The notes beneath the pieces are model-generated. The model was not told where the DNA came from, ran no database searches, and saw only the letters and a list, made by a program, of their open reading frames with translations. From Cryptomeria japonica (Eukaryota > Streptophyta > Pinopsida > Cupressales > Cupressaceae), in contig NC_081415.1 in NCBI RefSeq assembly GCF_030272615.1, forward strand, positions 374,559,392-374,623,391: DNA of 64,000 nucleotides, written 5' to 3'. The stretch's first letter is position 1, and each line of letters begins with the position of its first letter. Made by a program: the position numbers and the translations under genes. This document shows, piece after piece, positions 35,397 to 47,660 of this stretch.

Positions 35397-36600
35397 ATCA
35401 CCATATAAGATGAAGGATGTTAATATAACTAACGGAGTCACGATCACGAAACAATAGGTTGCGATGTTACTTAGGGTTGACAATATGGAGCACTGACAAT
35501 TTGTGGCACTGATTGGATGGGTGGGGGCACCGATGATAATGGCATTATGTAATTCATGCCCCCAGTCATAACCTATGTGAAAAATGATGGCGGATTAGGA
35601 TTAGATGGAGGAATGAGATAGGATGGAAGATTAAAATTGGATGGAAGGTTTAGATAAGATGGGGGATTAGAATTGGATGAAATATTTAGATAAGATGGAG
35701 GACTAGAACCGGATGGAGAATTTAGATAAGATGGAGGAGTTAGATAAGATGGAAGATTAGAATTGGATGAAGGACTTAGATAAGATGGAGGATTAGCACT
35801 GGAAGGATAACTTAGATAAGATGGAGAATAAGGATTAGGGATTTTGTAATGAATTTGGGGATAATAAGATTGTGGACTTGGATTAGGGATGTAAGACGAA
35901 GCAAATGAAGGATGACCAAACTCACCATAATAAAATTATGACATGATGATTAGTTGATGAGTTGGAGAGATGAAAGATGAAGATGAATGACTGACCAAAG
36001 CTCAGAATAGGATGAATGATAATCTCAAACCAGGATGGGGACTAACTTTGAGGAAGTTAGAGAAAGGATGAAGGACAATCTCAAACTAGGATGGGGACAA
36101 ACTTTGAGGAAGTTAGAGAAAGGATGAAGTTTTATATTTGATTATGGATGTTTTGTGTTTGACCTTTGACTCAGGAAGAAGGCAATGAAGCACAAATTAG
36201 GAGACAAGGGATAATGATGGACGATAATGATGACACAAGCTAGAAATGAGAATCAAGATCTGATTAGCAATGTTAGACTGAAACGAGGGACCAAATTTAT
36301 GACTTCTAATTGAGATGATAAAAGATTGATTATGTAATTCAAAAACCTTAGAGGATGATAGTAAAGATGCTAGATTGAAACAAATGACAAGGTAATGACT
36401 TATCAGTTATGATGACAAAAGCTTGATTATGTAAATCAAAAACCTTAGTAGACGATGTCAAATTTGAAATGAGACCAAGATGAACCAATTTGATACTTGA
36501 CCTAGGTAAATTTTGACAGCATAATGAGACAACTAATTCAAAATTGATAGATCGAAAGGACAAGTGTTGAAGGATGAGACCAAGCTAGGGCCTAGTGACG
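35397..36600 (-). pseudogene. Gypsy proline-rich region, copy A part 1
   Basis: Reverse-strand counterpart of 44691-45720. It includes a duplicated ~100-bp upstream segment (36330-36480) and an array encoding PPSYLNLPSNSN-like units (35590-35850), then NYIMPLSSVPPPIQSVPQ (~35500-35560). Comparison with copy B shows collinearity. Many stops. The exact left end near 36600 is approximate. Confidence 0.7.
35590..35850 (-). repeat. ~36-bp coding tandem repeat (PPSYLNxPSNSN)
   Basis: About seven degenerate units such as AGATAAGATGGAGGATTAGA encode a 12-residue Pro/Ser/Tyr/Asn unit on the reverse strand. The homologous array in copy B is at about 45330-45510. Confidence 0.75.
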
Positions 36601-37155
36601 TGAGATTGTTTGATGTTTTGAGTTGATATTTGATAAAGATTATTTCAACACCAAACATGGAAAACACACAAGTATGATAATGAAAAGCAGATATTCACTT
36701 CCTAAGATAGTCAAAGATGATACTTGTTGAATCCCCTAACCATAAAGAACCACATCCAACATGATAGATATAAGCTTGGCAACATTGGCTCCACTCCAAG
36801 ACACACACTTCTCGGGCATGCCAAGCTTCAAATTTCTAAAGATCTAAGGATATAGAGAAATTTTCTATCTCTAATTAGGGGTACATGAGGGGTGTCTTTG
36901 AAATGTGTGTATCATAACACTTGAGCCAACAAGTAGAAGGATTGGGACCACTAAAACATTGGTTCATAGTAATTTTCCAAATGTCCAGTCCAAGAACGAT
37001 TGCACAAAGAAAGCCACTTAAGGATCTAATTGAGCTTATCGGTGTAGAGAAGGCCTCCACATATGATGAATTCACTCAACACTTTGATCATTTGACTAGG
37101 TATTTGTATAGCATCTCAAAAAACACTGCTCGAGGTCACACTGGGATAGATGCTA
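36601..37155. other. Non-coding DNA
   Basis: No long frame with recognisable motifs. A short open stretch at 36921-37155 shows no family resemblance. Confidence 0.4.
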
Positions 37156-38177
37156 TCCCCAACGTGCCCCTATTTTGAAACACTCCCTTGAGGTGATGAG
37201 GCCCCCAAGAGGTGATTCGCTAATAAAGATATAAATGGGCATCATTAACCACCTTTCTCATCGCCCAAGTTCCACAAAGGCAAGGGGAGAGGATAATAGG
37301 TGTAACTGTCAGTCCATTCTACGAGTGCACAAGTGTGTCAAACATGGAAAAAAAAGTTCAATTTTAAGCCCACATGTAGAGTTGTTTACTTAAAAAGGCA
37401 CTCTCCTAATCTACCTCTGCAGAAAAAGAATTAGTAGTTTCATAATTGTCTTTGACCACTCAAAACACCCCTACGAGCAAAATGATTAGTAGCTTCTATT
37501 TTTAGCAGGTTGTCATTTTTAGAAGGTTGTCATTTTTAGCAGGATTTTGTTTTTAGTAGGTTGCCATTTTTAGCAGGTTTCTAAATTTGGTAAGTTTCTA
37601 ATTTTAGCAAGTTTCTATTTTTAATAGGTTACCATTTTTAGCAGGTTTCTAAATCTGGCAAGTTTCCTTTTTTGTAGGTTTCCATTCTTAGCAAGTTTCT
37701 AATTTTAAAAAAATCCAAAAAAATCCAAAAAAATAATTGATGTTGTAATTTTGATTTTTGCTACTAATGGTTTGTCTACAACATGTGGCAAGGATAACAG
37801 AGATGTTTTGATCAGTCAAAGACTTACATTGAAACTTCTAATCATTTTTCTTCCAAGGGTGTTTCGAGTGGTCAATGACAAATCTGAAAACTTCTAACAG
37901 TTTGTTTTGTAGGGGTAGCTTAGGAGTGTGTTTTCTTTTTAGAGTAAACAAATTCTATATGGGGATTAAAATTAATCTTGTGTCTTTCATGTTTGGCACA
38001 CTTATGCATTCATAGGGTGGACCAACAATTACACCTATTATCCTCTCCCCTTGCCTTCGCGAAACTTGGGTGATGATAAAGGTGGTTAACAACGCCCATT
38101 TTTAACTTTATTAGAGAATCACCTCTTGGGGGCCTCATCACCTCAAAGGAGTGTTTCAAAATAGGGGCACATTGGGG
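37156..38177. mobile_element. Foldback-type element with ~345-bp inverted arms
   Basis: The arms 37156-37500 and 37828-38177 are inverted copies, from TCCCCAACGTGCCCC on the left to GGGGCACATTGGGGA on the right, including GAGGTGATGAGGCCCCCAAG and its complement. The ~330-bp loop holds a degenerate tandem repeat. No transposase. Long inverted arms around a repeat-filled centre are typical of foldback or long-TIR MULE-derived elements. I could not find a target duplication. Copia-3 abuts the right end. Confidence 0.8.
37500..37712. repeat. Degenerate tandem repeat TTTTTAGCAGGTTTCTAA
   Basis: About twelve imperfect 16-19-bp units of the TTTTAGCAGGTTNCNA type within the loop of the foldback element. 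Confidence 0.8.
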
Positions 38178-38184
38178 AAAACAT

Positions 38185-39871
38185 TGTTGAACACAATGTA
38201 CCACTGAGAGGGGGGGTGAATCAATGGTTCCTAAAATCTTTTCTCTTTTAACCAAGCTTTGAGTACCGGTTAACAACCTAAAGACTAAGCAATCAAACCG
38301 GTAAGATATGAAAGGATATCAAAAGAGGCAAACACACAAATGCATAACCCACAACACTAAATGTACAAGGAAAACCCAATATGGGAAAAACCTCAATGAG
38401 AAATATTGTTGGAGTCTACTGCTCCAACCAACCTCACAATAAAACAATAGATTACAATTACTTAAGGCACCAACCCAAGGAGAACCAACACCTGCACCAG
38501 GCACCAACTCGGTGTAATATAATGAAATACAATTTTAATGCAATGATAGCACCTAATTGCAAATGAGTTCTGCAACACTGGATCAATGGATGTCTGTCGG
38601 TTATCAACTTCCTCTATTTCAGCAGTCCTTCTTCTGTCAGTTATCAGATTGCTCTCTCTGATCTCTTACCGGTTTCTCTTTGCCTTTCTTCTCTATCTCT
38701 TAGCTTCATACTACGCAGTATCATGCTTGGATGCCTTCCTAACCTTTCAATACCTACTGGTATGCTTGACTGTTAAGACTATAACAGTTTACCGATTACT
38801 CTATCTCTACCAGTTAGAACCTCTCACTGGTTCAGCCTGCTAACACACACTCTAACTCTTTGTGAAAGAACTCTTAGACAGATAGTCTTTCTTCTTTCTC
38901 AGGCTCTCTTTTCTCTCACAACTTGCATCAAGCATCAATCCATTTCAGTCTCAAGTTGACATATTTATTTGTGAGGGTTCCCGCCAAAAGCAACATTCAA
39001 ACAGTGACATGTTAGGGTTTTCCTTCACCAACTCGATCCATATCAGATCTAATCTGATATGCTTTTCTATAATTGTGATCTGCATCACATGAAACACTAC
39101 CACCATCTCCTCACTTTTCAATGTGCATTTTCTATTTTTCAATGTCTACGACATGTTTTTCTGTGTTGCTATGTCAATCGCCATTAATGGCTTCATTATT
39201 TCCTTTAGCCAACAAGTACAAGGATCAGATCATCCTGCAAGGTTAGTTCAATCACCTTGCCACTATGTCTTCCTTGAGCTACAACATCCTACCATCGTCC
39301 CATGATTTGTGAGTTCTTCATTAATACCAACTTACTTGTTAGACAACTATGTCGATGAATACTTCACTGACCTATGCGTGCTCACCACTTGGTGCCCATC
39401 TGTTATCCTTGTCAACATCCACCTTTGCTCAGACTGCAAAGTTGAGTTGACATCCTTCACCGACCAAGACTCACTACTGGTTCAACACACCTTACCAGTA
39501 TAACCTAACTTTACCGATAGACCTTCACACCAGCTAATCTATTCTTTATCGGTGGATCAACTTGGCCTTACATCAAACATGTTGATCCATCCATTGAATC
39601 CATTTACCAATTACATTATACTTCTCTTTGTCTATCAGTGATAACATCCCTTTGTTCTACTTTTCTTCTTTGCTTGCTTGTTGGTGGTCCGTCTTTACTG
39701 GTAGATGCAGCACTTCATGTGTATCAGTAACATACCTTTTCTTTCTACTTACACACTCTATCCTTCATACCGGTTGAAATCATAACTTACTTCGCCCATA
39801 CTAGTCACCACTACCTACTCATCGATGACCATTCCATACCAGTTGACATCAATGACAACATAATGCCAACA
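38185..39871 (-). repeat. Copia-3 3-prime LTR
   Basis: 1687 bp. In reverse orientation it starts TGTTGGCAT after the polypurine tract and ends TGTGTTCAACA next to the foldback element. The CCCCCCTCTCAGTG block near its end is shared with the other Copia LTRs here. Confidence 0.85.
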
Positions 39872-39885
39872 ATCTCCCTCTTTGG
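39872..39885 (-). other. Copia-3 polypurine tract
   Basis: Reverse-strand GCCAAAGAGGGAGA, directly before the LTR. Confidence 0.75.
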
Positions 39886-40179
39886 CATTGATTTCAACTC
39901 ACTACAAGTCTCCACACCATTAGATTTCTCCCCCTTTGACACAATGACAAAGGGTTGGGGTACTTCATTCTCCCCCTTTGATTCATACTTATCTCCCCCT
40001 TGGTCAAATATTCTCTTAGTGATTACACTCGATACTGAGACATAAAATCCTGAACTCTCTCTATGATCAGCATGTGGTTCAAGATATATAGATACTGTGA
40101 TGAACTCCCCCTGAACCATATTTCTCCTTCCAAACTTAAGTGCACGAGACAGGTGACACAAATCCCAACTTGTGTCTTA

Positions 40180-41640
40180 AGTACTCAAAAGTGGTTACCA
40201 ATAATGGCTTGGTGAAGATGACTGCTATTTTTTCTCCCGTAGGGACATATTCCATCACTACTTCTTATCCTTCAACCTTCTCTCTGAGAAAATGATACTT
40301 GATGGCTATATGCTTTGTCCTTGAATGGCACCACCAGGTTCTCTGATATGTTGATGGCACTTTAATTGTCACACTAGATGGAAATAGGATAAGAGATGTC
40401 CACCTGTATGTCTTTGAGGTTTTGCTTCATCCAAAGCACTTGAGAGCAACATGTGGTAGCAACAATGTATTCTACTTCAGCAGTGGATAGGGAGACAAAA
40501 TCTTGCTTCTTGTTATGTCATGAGACCAACCGGCCACCTAGGGAGAATGTACCACCACTTGTGCTCTTTTGTTCATCAATGCAACTTGCCCAATCAGCAT
40601 CAGTATACGCTTCCAAGATGAATTCCCCTTGTTTAGGGTACCATAATCCATAATTGAGTGTCCCTTGCAGGTACCTAAAAATTTTGTTGACTGCATTCAT
40701 ATGTGACTCTGCTTAGGTGTTTCTTGAAATCTAGCCACCATACACAGTGCTTACACTATATCCGGTCTAGAAGTAGTAAGATACAATAAACTACCTATCA
40801 TGGATCTATACAAGGTTTGATCCACTACTGGTGACTCATCATTCTTTCTCTGTTTGCTTCCGGTCACCATGGGGGTACTCACCGGTTCGCAGTCCTCCAT
40901 TTGAAACTTCTTTAGCATGTCCTTTGCATACTTGGTTTGTGAGATGAAGATTCCCTTATCTAGTTGTGATATTTGCAAACCAAGAAAGTATGCCAACTCT
41001 CCAAGCATTGACATTTCAAACTCTGACTGCATCCGATCAGCAAAATCTTTGCAAAGAGTGTCCTTGTTGCCTCCAAAAATGATGTCATCTACATACACAA
41101 TCACAATGATCATGCGATTCGGCCTTCATGTATAGATTGTTGTTCACACTCCCCTTTCTGAATCCTTGCTCCTTTAGGTACTTATCTAGCCTTGAATACC
41201 ATACTCTTGGAGCCTGCTTTAAACCATACAGGGATTTCTTCAACCGACACACAAAGGTTTCATCATCATGTAACAGAAAACCTTTTGGTTGCTCCATGTA
41301 CACTTCTTCTTCCAAATTTCCATTGACGAAGGCAAATTTTACATCCATTTGATATACCTTATAACCCTTGTAGGCTGAAAAAGCTAGAAACATTATGATT
41401 GCTTCTAATCTAGCTACTGGTGCAAATGTTTCTTTAAAATCAATACCCTCTACTTGAGAGTAACCCTTACACACAATTCTAGCTTTATGCCTAACAATTT
41501 TACCTTCTTCATTCATCTTGTTTCGATAGACCCATTTGGTGCCAATGATGTTCTTATCTTTTGGTCTAGGGACTAATTCCCAAGTCTCATTCTTCTCAAT
41601 CTGTTGCAACTCTTCTTCCATGGCATCCATCCATTTCTAA
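40180..41640 (-). pseudogene. Copia-3 RT and RNase H
   Basis: Reverse strand. RT starts at ~41630 ([20 protein letters not shown]), with [17 protein letters not shown], then [18 protein letters not shown] and the catalytic [12 protein letters not shown] (~41095-41065, canonical Tyr-Val-Asp-Asp). A frameshift near 41100 separates the two halves. The connection region has [14 protein letters not shown] and [16 protein letters not shown]. RNase H has YTDADWASCIDEQKSTSG, and beyond a frame change AEVEYIVATTCCSQVLWMKQ. The end below ~40400 is badly broken. Confidence 0.88.
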
Positions 41641-42966
41641 CTTTTACTGACCTCATTGAATGTCTTAGGTTCCATTTTAGTCATGAGGCAAAAATTGACT
41701 TGTTCATCATTCTGGGCAAGTCTTCTTCGAGTCTATACACCATCACTCTTATTATCTAAAATCTGCCCTTCTGGGTGGTTTCTACACATATAGGTTAGGG
41801 ACCTTATTAGATCCTTCTTCTAGTTCATTGTCTAACTGATCTTCTTCACCTTCATCACCAAAATCATCATACCAATTCACTTGTGCTTGTCTTCCTTTAT
41901 GCATATCCTCATCAACTCTTACATGCACACTCTCAATAACTCTTCTTAGTCTTTTTTTGTCGCATTTGTAGGCCTTACTGCTAGTTGAGTAACCAAGGAA
42001 GATCCCTTAATCACTCCTGGAGTCAAAACTACCTAAACCATCCATGTCTCTCTTGATAAAACATTTGCTTCCAAATACTTTGCAGTACTTAACTGATGGT
42101 TTCTAGTCATACAACAACTCATAAGGTGTCATTATGTTGTTTGTTCTTAGTTGAACCCGATTCAAGGTATATGCAGCAGTATGAACTGCTTCCTTCCAAT
42201 ATATGTCCGATAGACTTGCCTCATTTAACATGGTTCTATAAATCTCCTTGATTATCCTTGTTGCCTTTCTACCGCACCATTTTGTTGTGGTGTCCTAGGG
42301 GCTGAGTATTACCTTTTGATTCCATGTCTTTCACAGTAATCTTAAATCTCATTTGATGTGAACTCTCCACCCTGATCCGATCTTAGGCATTTCAGCTTAC
42401 ACCCACTTTCTTTCTCTACCATCTTCCTGGAGATCTTGAATCCGTCAAATGCTTGTGATTTATCTTGTAGGAAAGTGACCCAAATCATTCTTGAATAGTC
42501 ATCAATGAAGAGTATAAAGTACCTTTCACCGACAAGAGCTCTTGTCATAGTTGGACCACGTAGATTTGTATGCACAAGTTCAAGTGGTCTCGAAGTGTTC
42601 TGTTCTTTTGGCTTGAAGCTCACCTTAGTATGCTTTCCTTTCACACATTCATCATGAAATGTGCTTACTGGTTTGATGATGGGTGGAATATTTCTCACAC
42701 AGCCCTTTTTGCTTACTCCAACTAGGTTATCAAAGTTTATGTGGCCTAATCTTTTGTGCCATAGCCAACTTTCATCCACTTGTCCCAAAATGCATTGGGA
42801 TTAAAAATATTCTTTCATATTGTATACATTACCATTTGTCATCTTACCTTCAGCTACAACCTGACTGATACTCTCCTTCTTTATATGGTTGTCGGTAGAA
42901 TTAAAGGTAAATTTATAACGTTTGTCACACATCTGACTCACACTCAGCAAATTGTGCTTCAGGCCT
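41641..42966 (-). pseudogene. Copia-3 integrase
   Basis: The best-kept part is 42342-42788, reading in reverse: LWHKRLGHINFDNLV (HHCC zinc region), a core with VHTNLRGPT, then FIDDYSRMIWVTF and LRSDQGGEFTSNE. The first catalytic Asp is Asn (HTN instead of HTD); the second Asp is kept. The continuation (SAPRTPQQNGAVER, ~42330-42270) has the catalytic Glu but in broken frames. 41641-42270 is the poorly conserved link to RT with many stops. Upstream, VEGLKHNLLSVSQM precedes the solo LTR. Confidence 0.85.
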
Positions 42967-42971
42967 TCCAC

Positions 42972-43913
42972 TGTTGGAATCCAATAACACTGAGAGGGGG
43001 TTGAATAAGTGTTATACCAAAAAGATCAATTTTAACCTTATTAAAACATGCATACACCAATCGGTATACAGGTACATACAGAATTGAAAGAAGTAAAGCA
43101 ACCAATAAGCCAATCACATAAATGAGAACCATAACACACAAAGTTATACGTGGAAAACCTCAAAGAGGAAAAACCACAGTGGGATTTGTGACCCACAATA
43201 TCAATCCATCGGCCATATGAAGAGATATTACAAAATATAAGGGGCCTACACTTGCAGGAAGACTTATAGCCTACAGCACATTTCTCAATCACAAAAGGAG
43301 CCTCACTGACTACATATAAATCTAGACTACAATCTAGAGAAGTGTTGAACTACAAAAGATAGCATCTTCTATGCCAGAATACAATTCTGGTTTAAGCTTT
43401 GTTTGTTCCGATCTGAAACCCTAAACCCTTTATTAGAATAACCCTTACATAAAAATCCTCACATACATAATCTCTCTGATATATTTCTCATCATATCACA
43501 TCCACATCTCCATTACATTTCCATTACCATATCGATATCAAAATGATCTAATCCAACTCACGTATATACCCTATACAACTTATCATGCCTTATGTCAGCT
43601 TACAAAGATAATTAAAATATCAATATACATGTCAGCTAGATAACATAAATACATGAATATCAAAAACAATTGCCGATGTCGAATCCAAGAGATGTCAACC
43701 TCCAATACCAATAACCTTATTCTAAACCATGTCAGCCTTCATTGTCGGTAACCAAAGAAATCCTTCTATCATGCTGGTGTTGGTGTCAGTGTTGGTGTTT
43801 GTGAAGTCCCTACCGGTACACAACTGAACCAAAACATGAAGCTAAAACAAGATACCATGTTGCCATTAATGACAAAATAGTGAAACCAACCAATTGAGTG
43901 TCAATTTCCAGCA
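42972..43913 (-). mobile_element. Copia-type solo LTR, 942 bp
   Basis: Flanked by the perfect 5-bp duplication TCCAC (42967-42971 and 43914-43918). In reverse orientation it runs TGCTGGAA...TTCCAACA, and its end carries the CCCCCTCTCAGTG block of local Copia LTRs. Removing it rejoins the Copia-3 frame YYVD with VEGLKH. No internal region. Inserted after Copia-3. Confidence 0.92.
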
Positions 43914-44690
43914 TCCACATAGTACACATCATGTGCTTTCAGTTTGCCATCAATATTTAGAGTACCTTTTCCCTTTATCTTGATATATGAATTGTCTCCA
44001 AACCTTACTGAGCCACCATTCCAATCTTCAAGCTTGATAAATTTATTTTTATCATTGGTCATGTGGTTGGAATAGCCACTATCTACAACCCACAAATTTC
44101 TTCTTTCTGCATGTAGGGCAGACTACACTATCAAACTTGATTCTGATTTGTCCTTTTCTTTCTCAATCCAAACCGGTTGAGTTTCCTTCTTCTTATCAGC
44201 TGCAATTTTATGCTCCGGTTTGGCTACAGGTTCCTAATCAGGAGTTGTCCTCTTCTGCTTGATTTTCCTATTCTTACAAAACTTTGCTATATGTCCAAAC
44301 TCTTGACAGTTATAGCATTTCACATTTACATTGAAAGATGAATCTTTGAAACTATTATAGGACACTAGTTTACTCTTCCTAAATTAAAAACTCTTATGAC
44401 CAAATCCATTGCACTGATAATAGACAACATTCATATCCCAAAGTGCATTAAATAGATTTCTACTTTCATAACTCACAGTGGGATTATTTGTTAATCTACA
44501 GTCAGCTAACCTATGTCCAAATTTGTTACACCATTAACAATAACCATGAAAGTTTGGAACATACTAGTTAGGTTGCCTTGGTCCTGCAAACATTTGTTTC
44601 ACCTGGGGTCTCCCTTTCATGCTACTAACTCTAGTGAATCCTTCATGATCAACCCTTGCATTTCTCCTAAGGTCTCCCTTTATCTTACAT
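43914..44690 (-). pseudogene. Copia-3 protease and zinc-knuckle region
   Basis: Reverse strand. The protease motif WVVDSGYSNHMTNDKNKF (~44095-44040) keeps the Asp-Ser-Gly active site. Upstream are three CCHC-like knuckles: CYNCQEFGHIAKFC (~44315), a broken YYQCNGFGHKSF (~44415), and WCNKFGHRLADC (~44530), similar in number and style to Copia-2 ORF1. The gag core is not present before the break at ~44690. Confidence 0.75.
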
Positions 44691-47660
44691 AATCAGCGTT
44701 TTTTCATCACAATTGCTAAGTCATGACCTTGTCATTTGTTTCAAACTTGCATCATCACTATCATCTACTAAGGTCTTTGACTCATGAAATCAAACTTTCA
44801 TCATCACAATTGCTAAGTCATTACCTTGTCATATATTCAAAATATTACATCGTTACTATCATCCTCTAAGGTTATTGACTTACATAATCAAACTTTTATC
44901 ATCTCAATTAGAATTCATAACTTTGGTCTCTCATTCCAATCGAACATTTCTAATCAGATCTCAATTCTTATTTCTATCTTGCATCATCATTATCGTCCAT
45001 CATCATCTCTTGTCTCCTAATTTGTGTCATCATTACCTCTTCCTAGGTCATCAATACAAACATCAAATGTCCAAAATTGAACATCAAAACTCATCCTCTT
45101 TTCAACTTTCTTAGAGTCAGTCCCCATTCTAGTCTAAGCTTGTTATTCACCCAATTCTGAGCTTTAAAATATCATTCATCTTCAACTTTCATCTGTCCAA
45201 AACATCAACTAATAGTCATATCGCAATCTTATTATGATAGGTTTGGTCATCCTTTATTTTCTCCCTCTTACATTCCTAATCCAAATCCATCAATTCATTA
45301 TATAATCCGCAATCCTTATCCTCCATCTTATCTCACTTCTCCATCTAGTTCTAATCTTCCATCTTATCTCACTTCTCCATCAATTCTAATCTTCCATCTT
45401 ATCTAAATTCTCCATCCAATTCTAATCCTACATCTTATCCTCTATATTATCTAAATTCTCTATCCAATTATAATCTTCAATCCTATCTCAATCCTTCATC
45501 TAATCTTAATCTGCCATCATTTGTTACTCAAGCTATGATTGGGGACATGAATTACATAATGCCATTATCATCTATGCCCCCACTTGTCCAATCAGTGCCA
45601 CAAGTTGTTATTGCTCCACAACATCAACCTCAAGTAGCATCACAACCTATTATTTCACACTTGCTATTTAGTTATCTACAGGCACTGCCTTCATCCTTTG
45701 TTGTGATTAATATTCATGAATCGGCAAGTAGCATGAGTCACATTCCCCGATTGCATCTCAACTTACCATCCACTTCATCCTACCTTAGTCCACCTTCATC
45801 CATTTCATCCTAACTCAATACTCCACCATCCATTCCCTCTTCCATTTTGGAAACTTCCCTTCCACCTCCTGCACCTATCATTCCTCTCCCACCTCCTAAC
45901 ACCATTAAAAACCTTTCATCCATTGATATTATCCACCCACAATCCCCATCACTTATTCCTACCATCATTCAAGCTCAAGCCAATGAACTTCCCATCCTTC
46001 CATATACTCCATCTATACCAGTTGTATAACTTCTCGTCCCTCCATCTATCATAGTTGAGGAACTCCCCATCCAGTCAATCTATCCCAATTTCAAAATCTC
46101 CCATCCTTCCATCTACTCCATCTATCCCAGTTGAAGAACCTCTCATCCTTCAATCTATTCCATCCAACCAAGTCATTGAATCTTTCATCATTCCATCCAT
46201 TCCCTCTGAAGAGTCCACCCACTCACCTCTTGTCACACCATCCACATCAATCCCCTCATGCCAAGATCTTGTTCTAGAGCATGTTGAAAAAATTATTGAT
46301 CCAAATCAAGATCCTACCATTCCATTTATGCCAAGTCAAGAACCCTTATCATCCCCTCTTCCAAGTCAAGATCCTACCATTCCCTCTCCTTCATCTCAAT
46401 ATCCCCTATAATTTCCTTTTCCAAGTCAAGACCCTCCTATCACATATGCTCCACCTCTTGATCCTCCATCTCCTCCTATCCAAACCATCCCACCACCTTC
46501 ACTCTATCCCCTTGGTATGCTTACATTCATCCATGATAGTTCACTTGCAGCAGAAGAACATCTCATATACACCACCCATTCTCCTCCATCTAATAATGGA
46601 CTCGCATTTTGTTACCCAAAGAACTAGTATCCTACATTAAAAAAAATAAACTATAAAGGTAAAGGCTTAGGCCTACATGAGCAAGGTATTTTGAATTCCA
46701 TCCATGTCAAATCACATCTAGGACCTCATGGTCTCGGTTACATATCCCAAGACACTTCATCCAAAAATATTGGTAAAACTAATGCAAAATCCAGGTATGC
46801 TTCCAAACACACTATTGCATCTCCCCACCATTCCTCCAAATCATTTATCACCACCCCTCCTCCATCGTATAAAGCCAAAACAACCATCCATCTTCCTCCT
46901 TCATCCTCTAAATCCATTTTGGGTCCCTATATCCCAAAATCTACCTTCGTATATCGCCCACATGCTAAATCTATTCTGGGCCCTTATATCCGTGTCCCTA
47001 CCATAAACATTCTTTTCCTTTCATTCCTAATCAAGATAAACAAAGGTAAATATCCTCATATTATATCCACCATCATACATCCATCACTTCATCCATATTT
47101 CCTCCATCTCCTACACCTTCACACACTCCTTCCAAAGCTACTAGCAACAATTTGGATGCCAAATAAAAAATGCATAAAGATACATATCCATGACAATATG
47201 AAAATGACCATGTCCACTCAAAAAGACATGTTCCAACAGTGCAAAAGCTAATACAAAAATACAATTAATCCCATAGGCCCCACAGGCTCACTAAAGCAAA
47301 AACAAAAATAGTGTGGATCCTAAAGAAAAAAGAAGTAGTGCATCCAAAAGAAGAACCTAAAATGGCATCCAAAATTTCTAGTCCACCAGATAAAAATTCT
47401 CCCCCTCCATCTCCTAAGTCTATTCTGGGTACTTATGTCCAAAATCTCCCTATCATAATTCCTCCATCATATCCACACACTACTTCCATCTCCCCTCCAC
47501 TAATTCCACTTCCTCCACAACATGTACCAATGTTGGTCCTGACAACATCCTCCCATCACACTCACTTTCCCTCATTCCTTCCAAACACTTTCCACTACCA
47601 TATCCCTTCCAGTGCATGCATTCCCCATCAAAACCATCTAATCCAAGCCTTTTCATAATC
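44691..47660 (+). pseudogene. Gypsy proline-rich/G-patch region, copy B
   Basis: Forward counterpart of copy A. Order: a 97-bp tandem duplication (44703-44900); PSYLTSPSS-like repeats (45330-45510); NYIMPLSSMPPLVQSVPQ (~45545); then Pro-rich segments, best in the frame 46055-47251 with SPILPSTPSIPVEEP and QDPTIPSPSSQ. After an in-frame TAG comes INYKGKGLGLHEQGIL...LGPHGLGYI (~46650-46750), a G-patch-like motif as found ahead of protease in Tat/Ogre-like Gypsy elements. SKSILGPYI-like repeats follow (46910-47000 and 47440). No protease or RT follows directly. Identification of the superfamily rests on the G-patch and nearby Gypsy pol. Confidence 0.65.
44703..44900 (+). repeat. 97-bp tandem duplication
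   Basis: AATTGCTAAGTCAT recurs at 44711 and 44808, each followed by ACCTTGTCAT and CTAAGGT...TTGACT. A related duplication is in copy A (36330-36480, reverse), so it predates the split of the two copies. Confidence 0.8.

Larger units (their letters stand above)
38185..44690 (-). mobile_element. Copia-3, 5-prime truncated
   Basis: Reverse-oriented Copia element: 3-prime LTR (38185-39871), polypurine tract, RNase H, RT, integrase, protease and zinc knuckles, ending near 44690 where it meets the copy-B Gypsy DNA. The 5-prime LTR, primer site and gag N-part are missing from the window. AACAT (38180-38184) precedes the LTR but its partner cannot be seen. A 942-bp solo LTR interrupts the protease/integrase junction. 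Multiple frameshifts. Confidence 0.88.

Noticed and set aside
35590-35850. Regular ~36-bp repeats that superficially resemble a CRISPR array
   Set aside because: There are no unique spacers. The units are degenerate, in frame and encode a Pro/Ser-rich protein repeat in a plant retroelement.
36921-37178. 85-codon frame before the foldback element
   Set aside because: No family resemblance, and it runs into the foldback arm.
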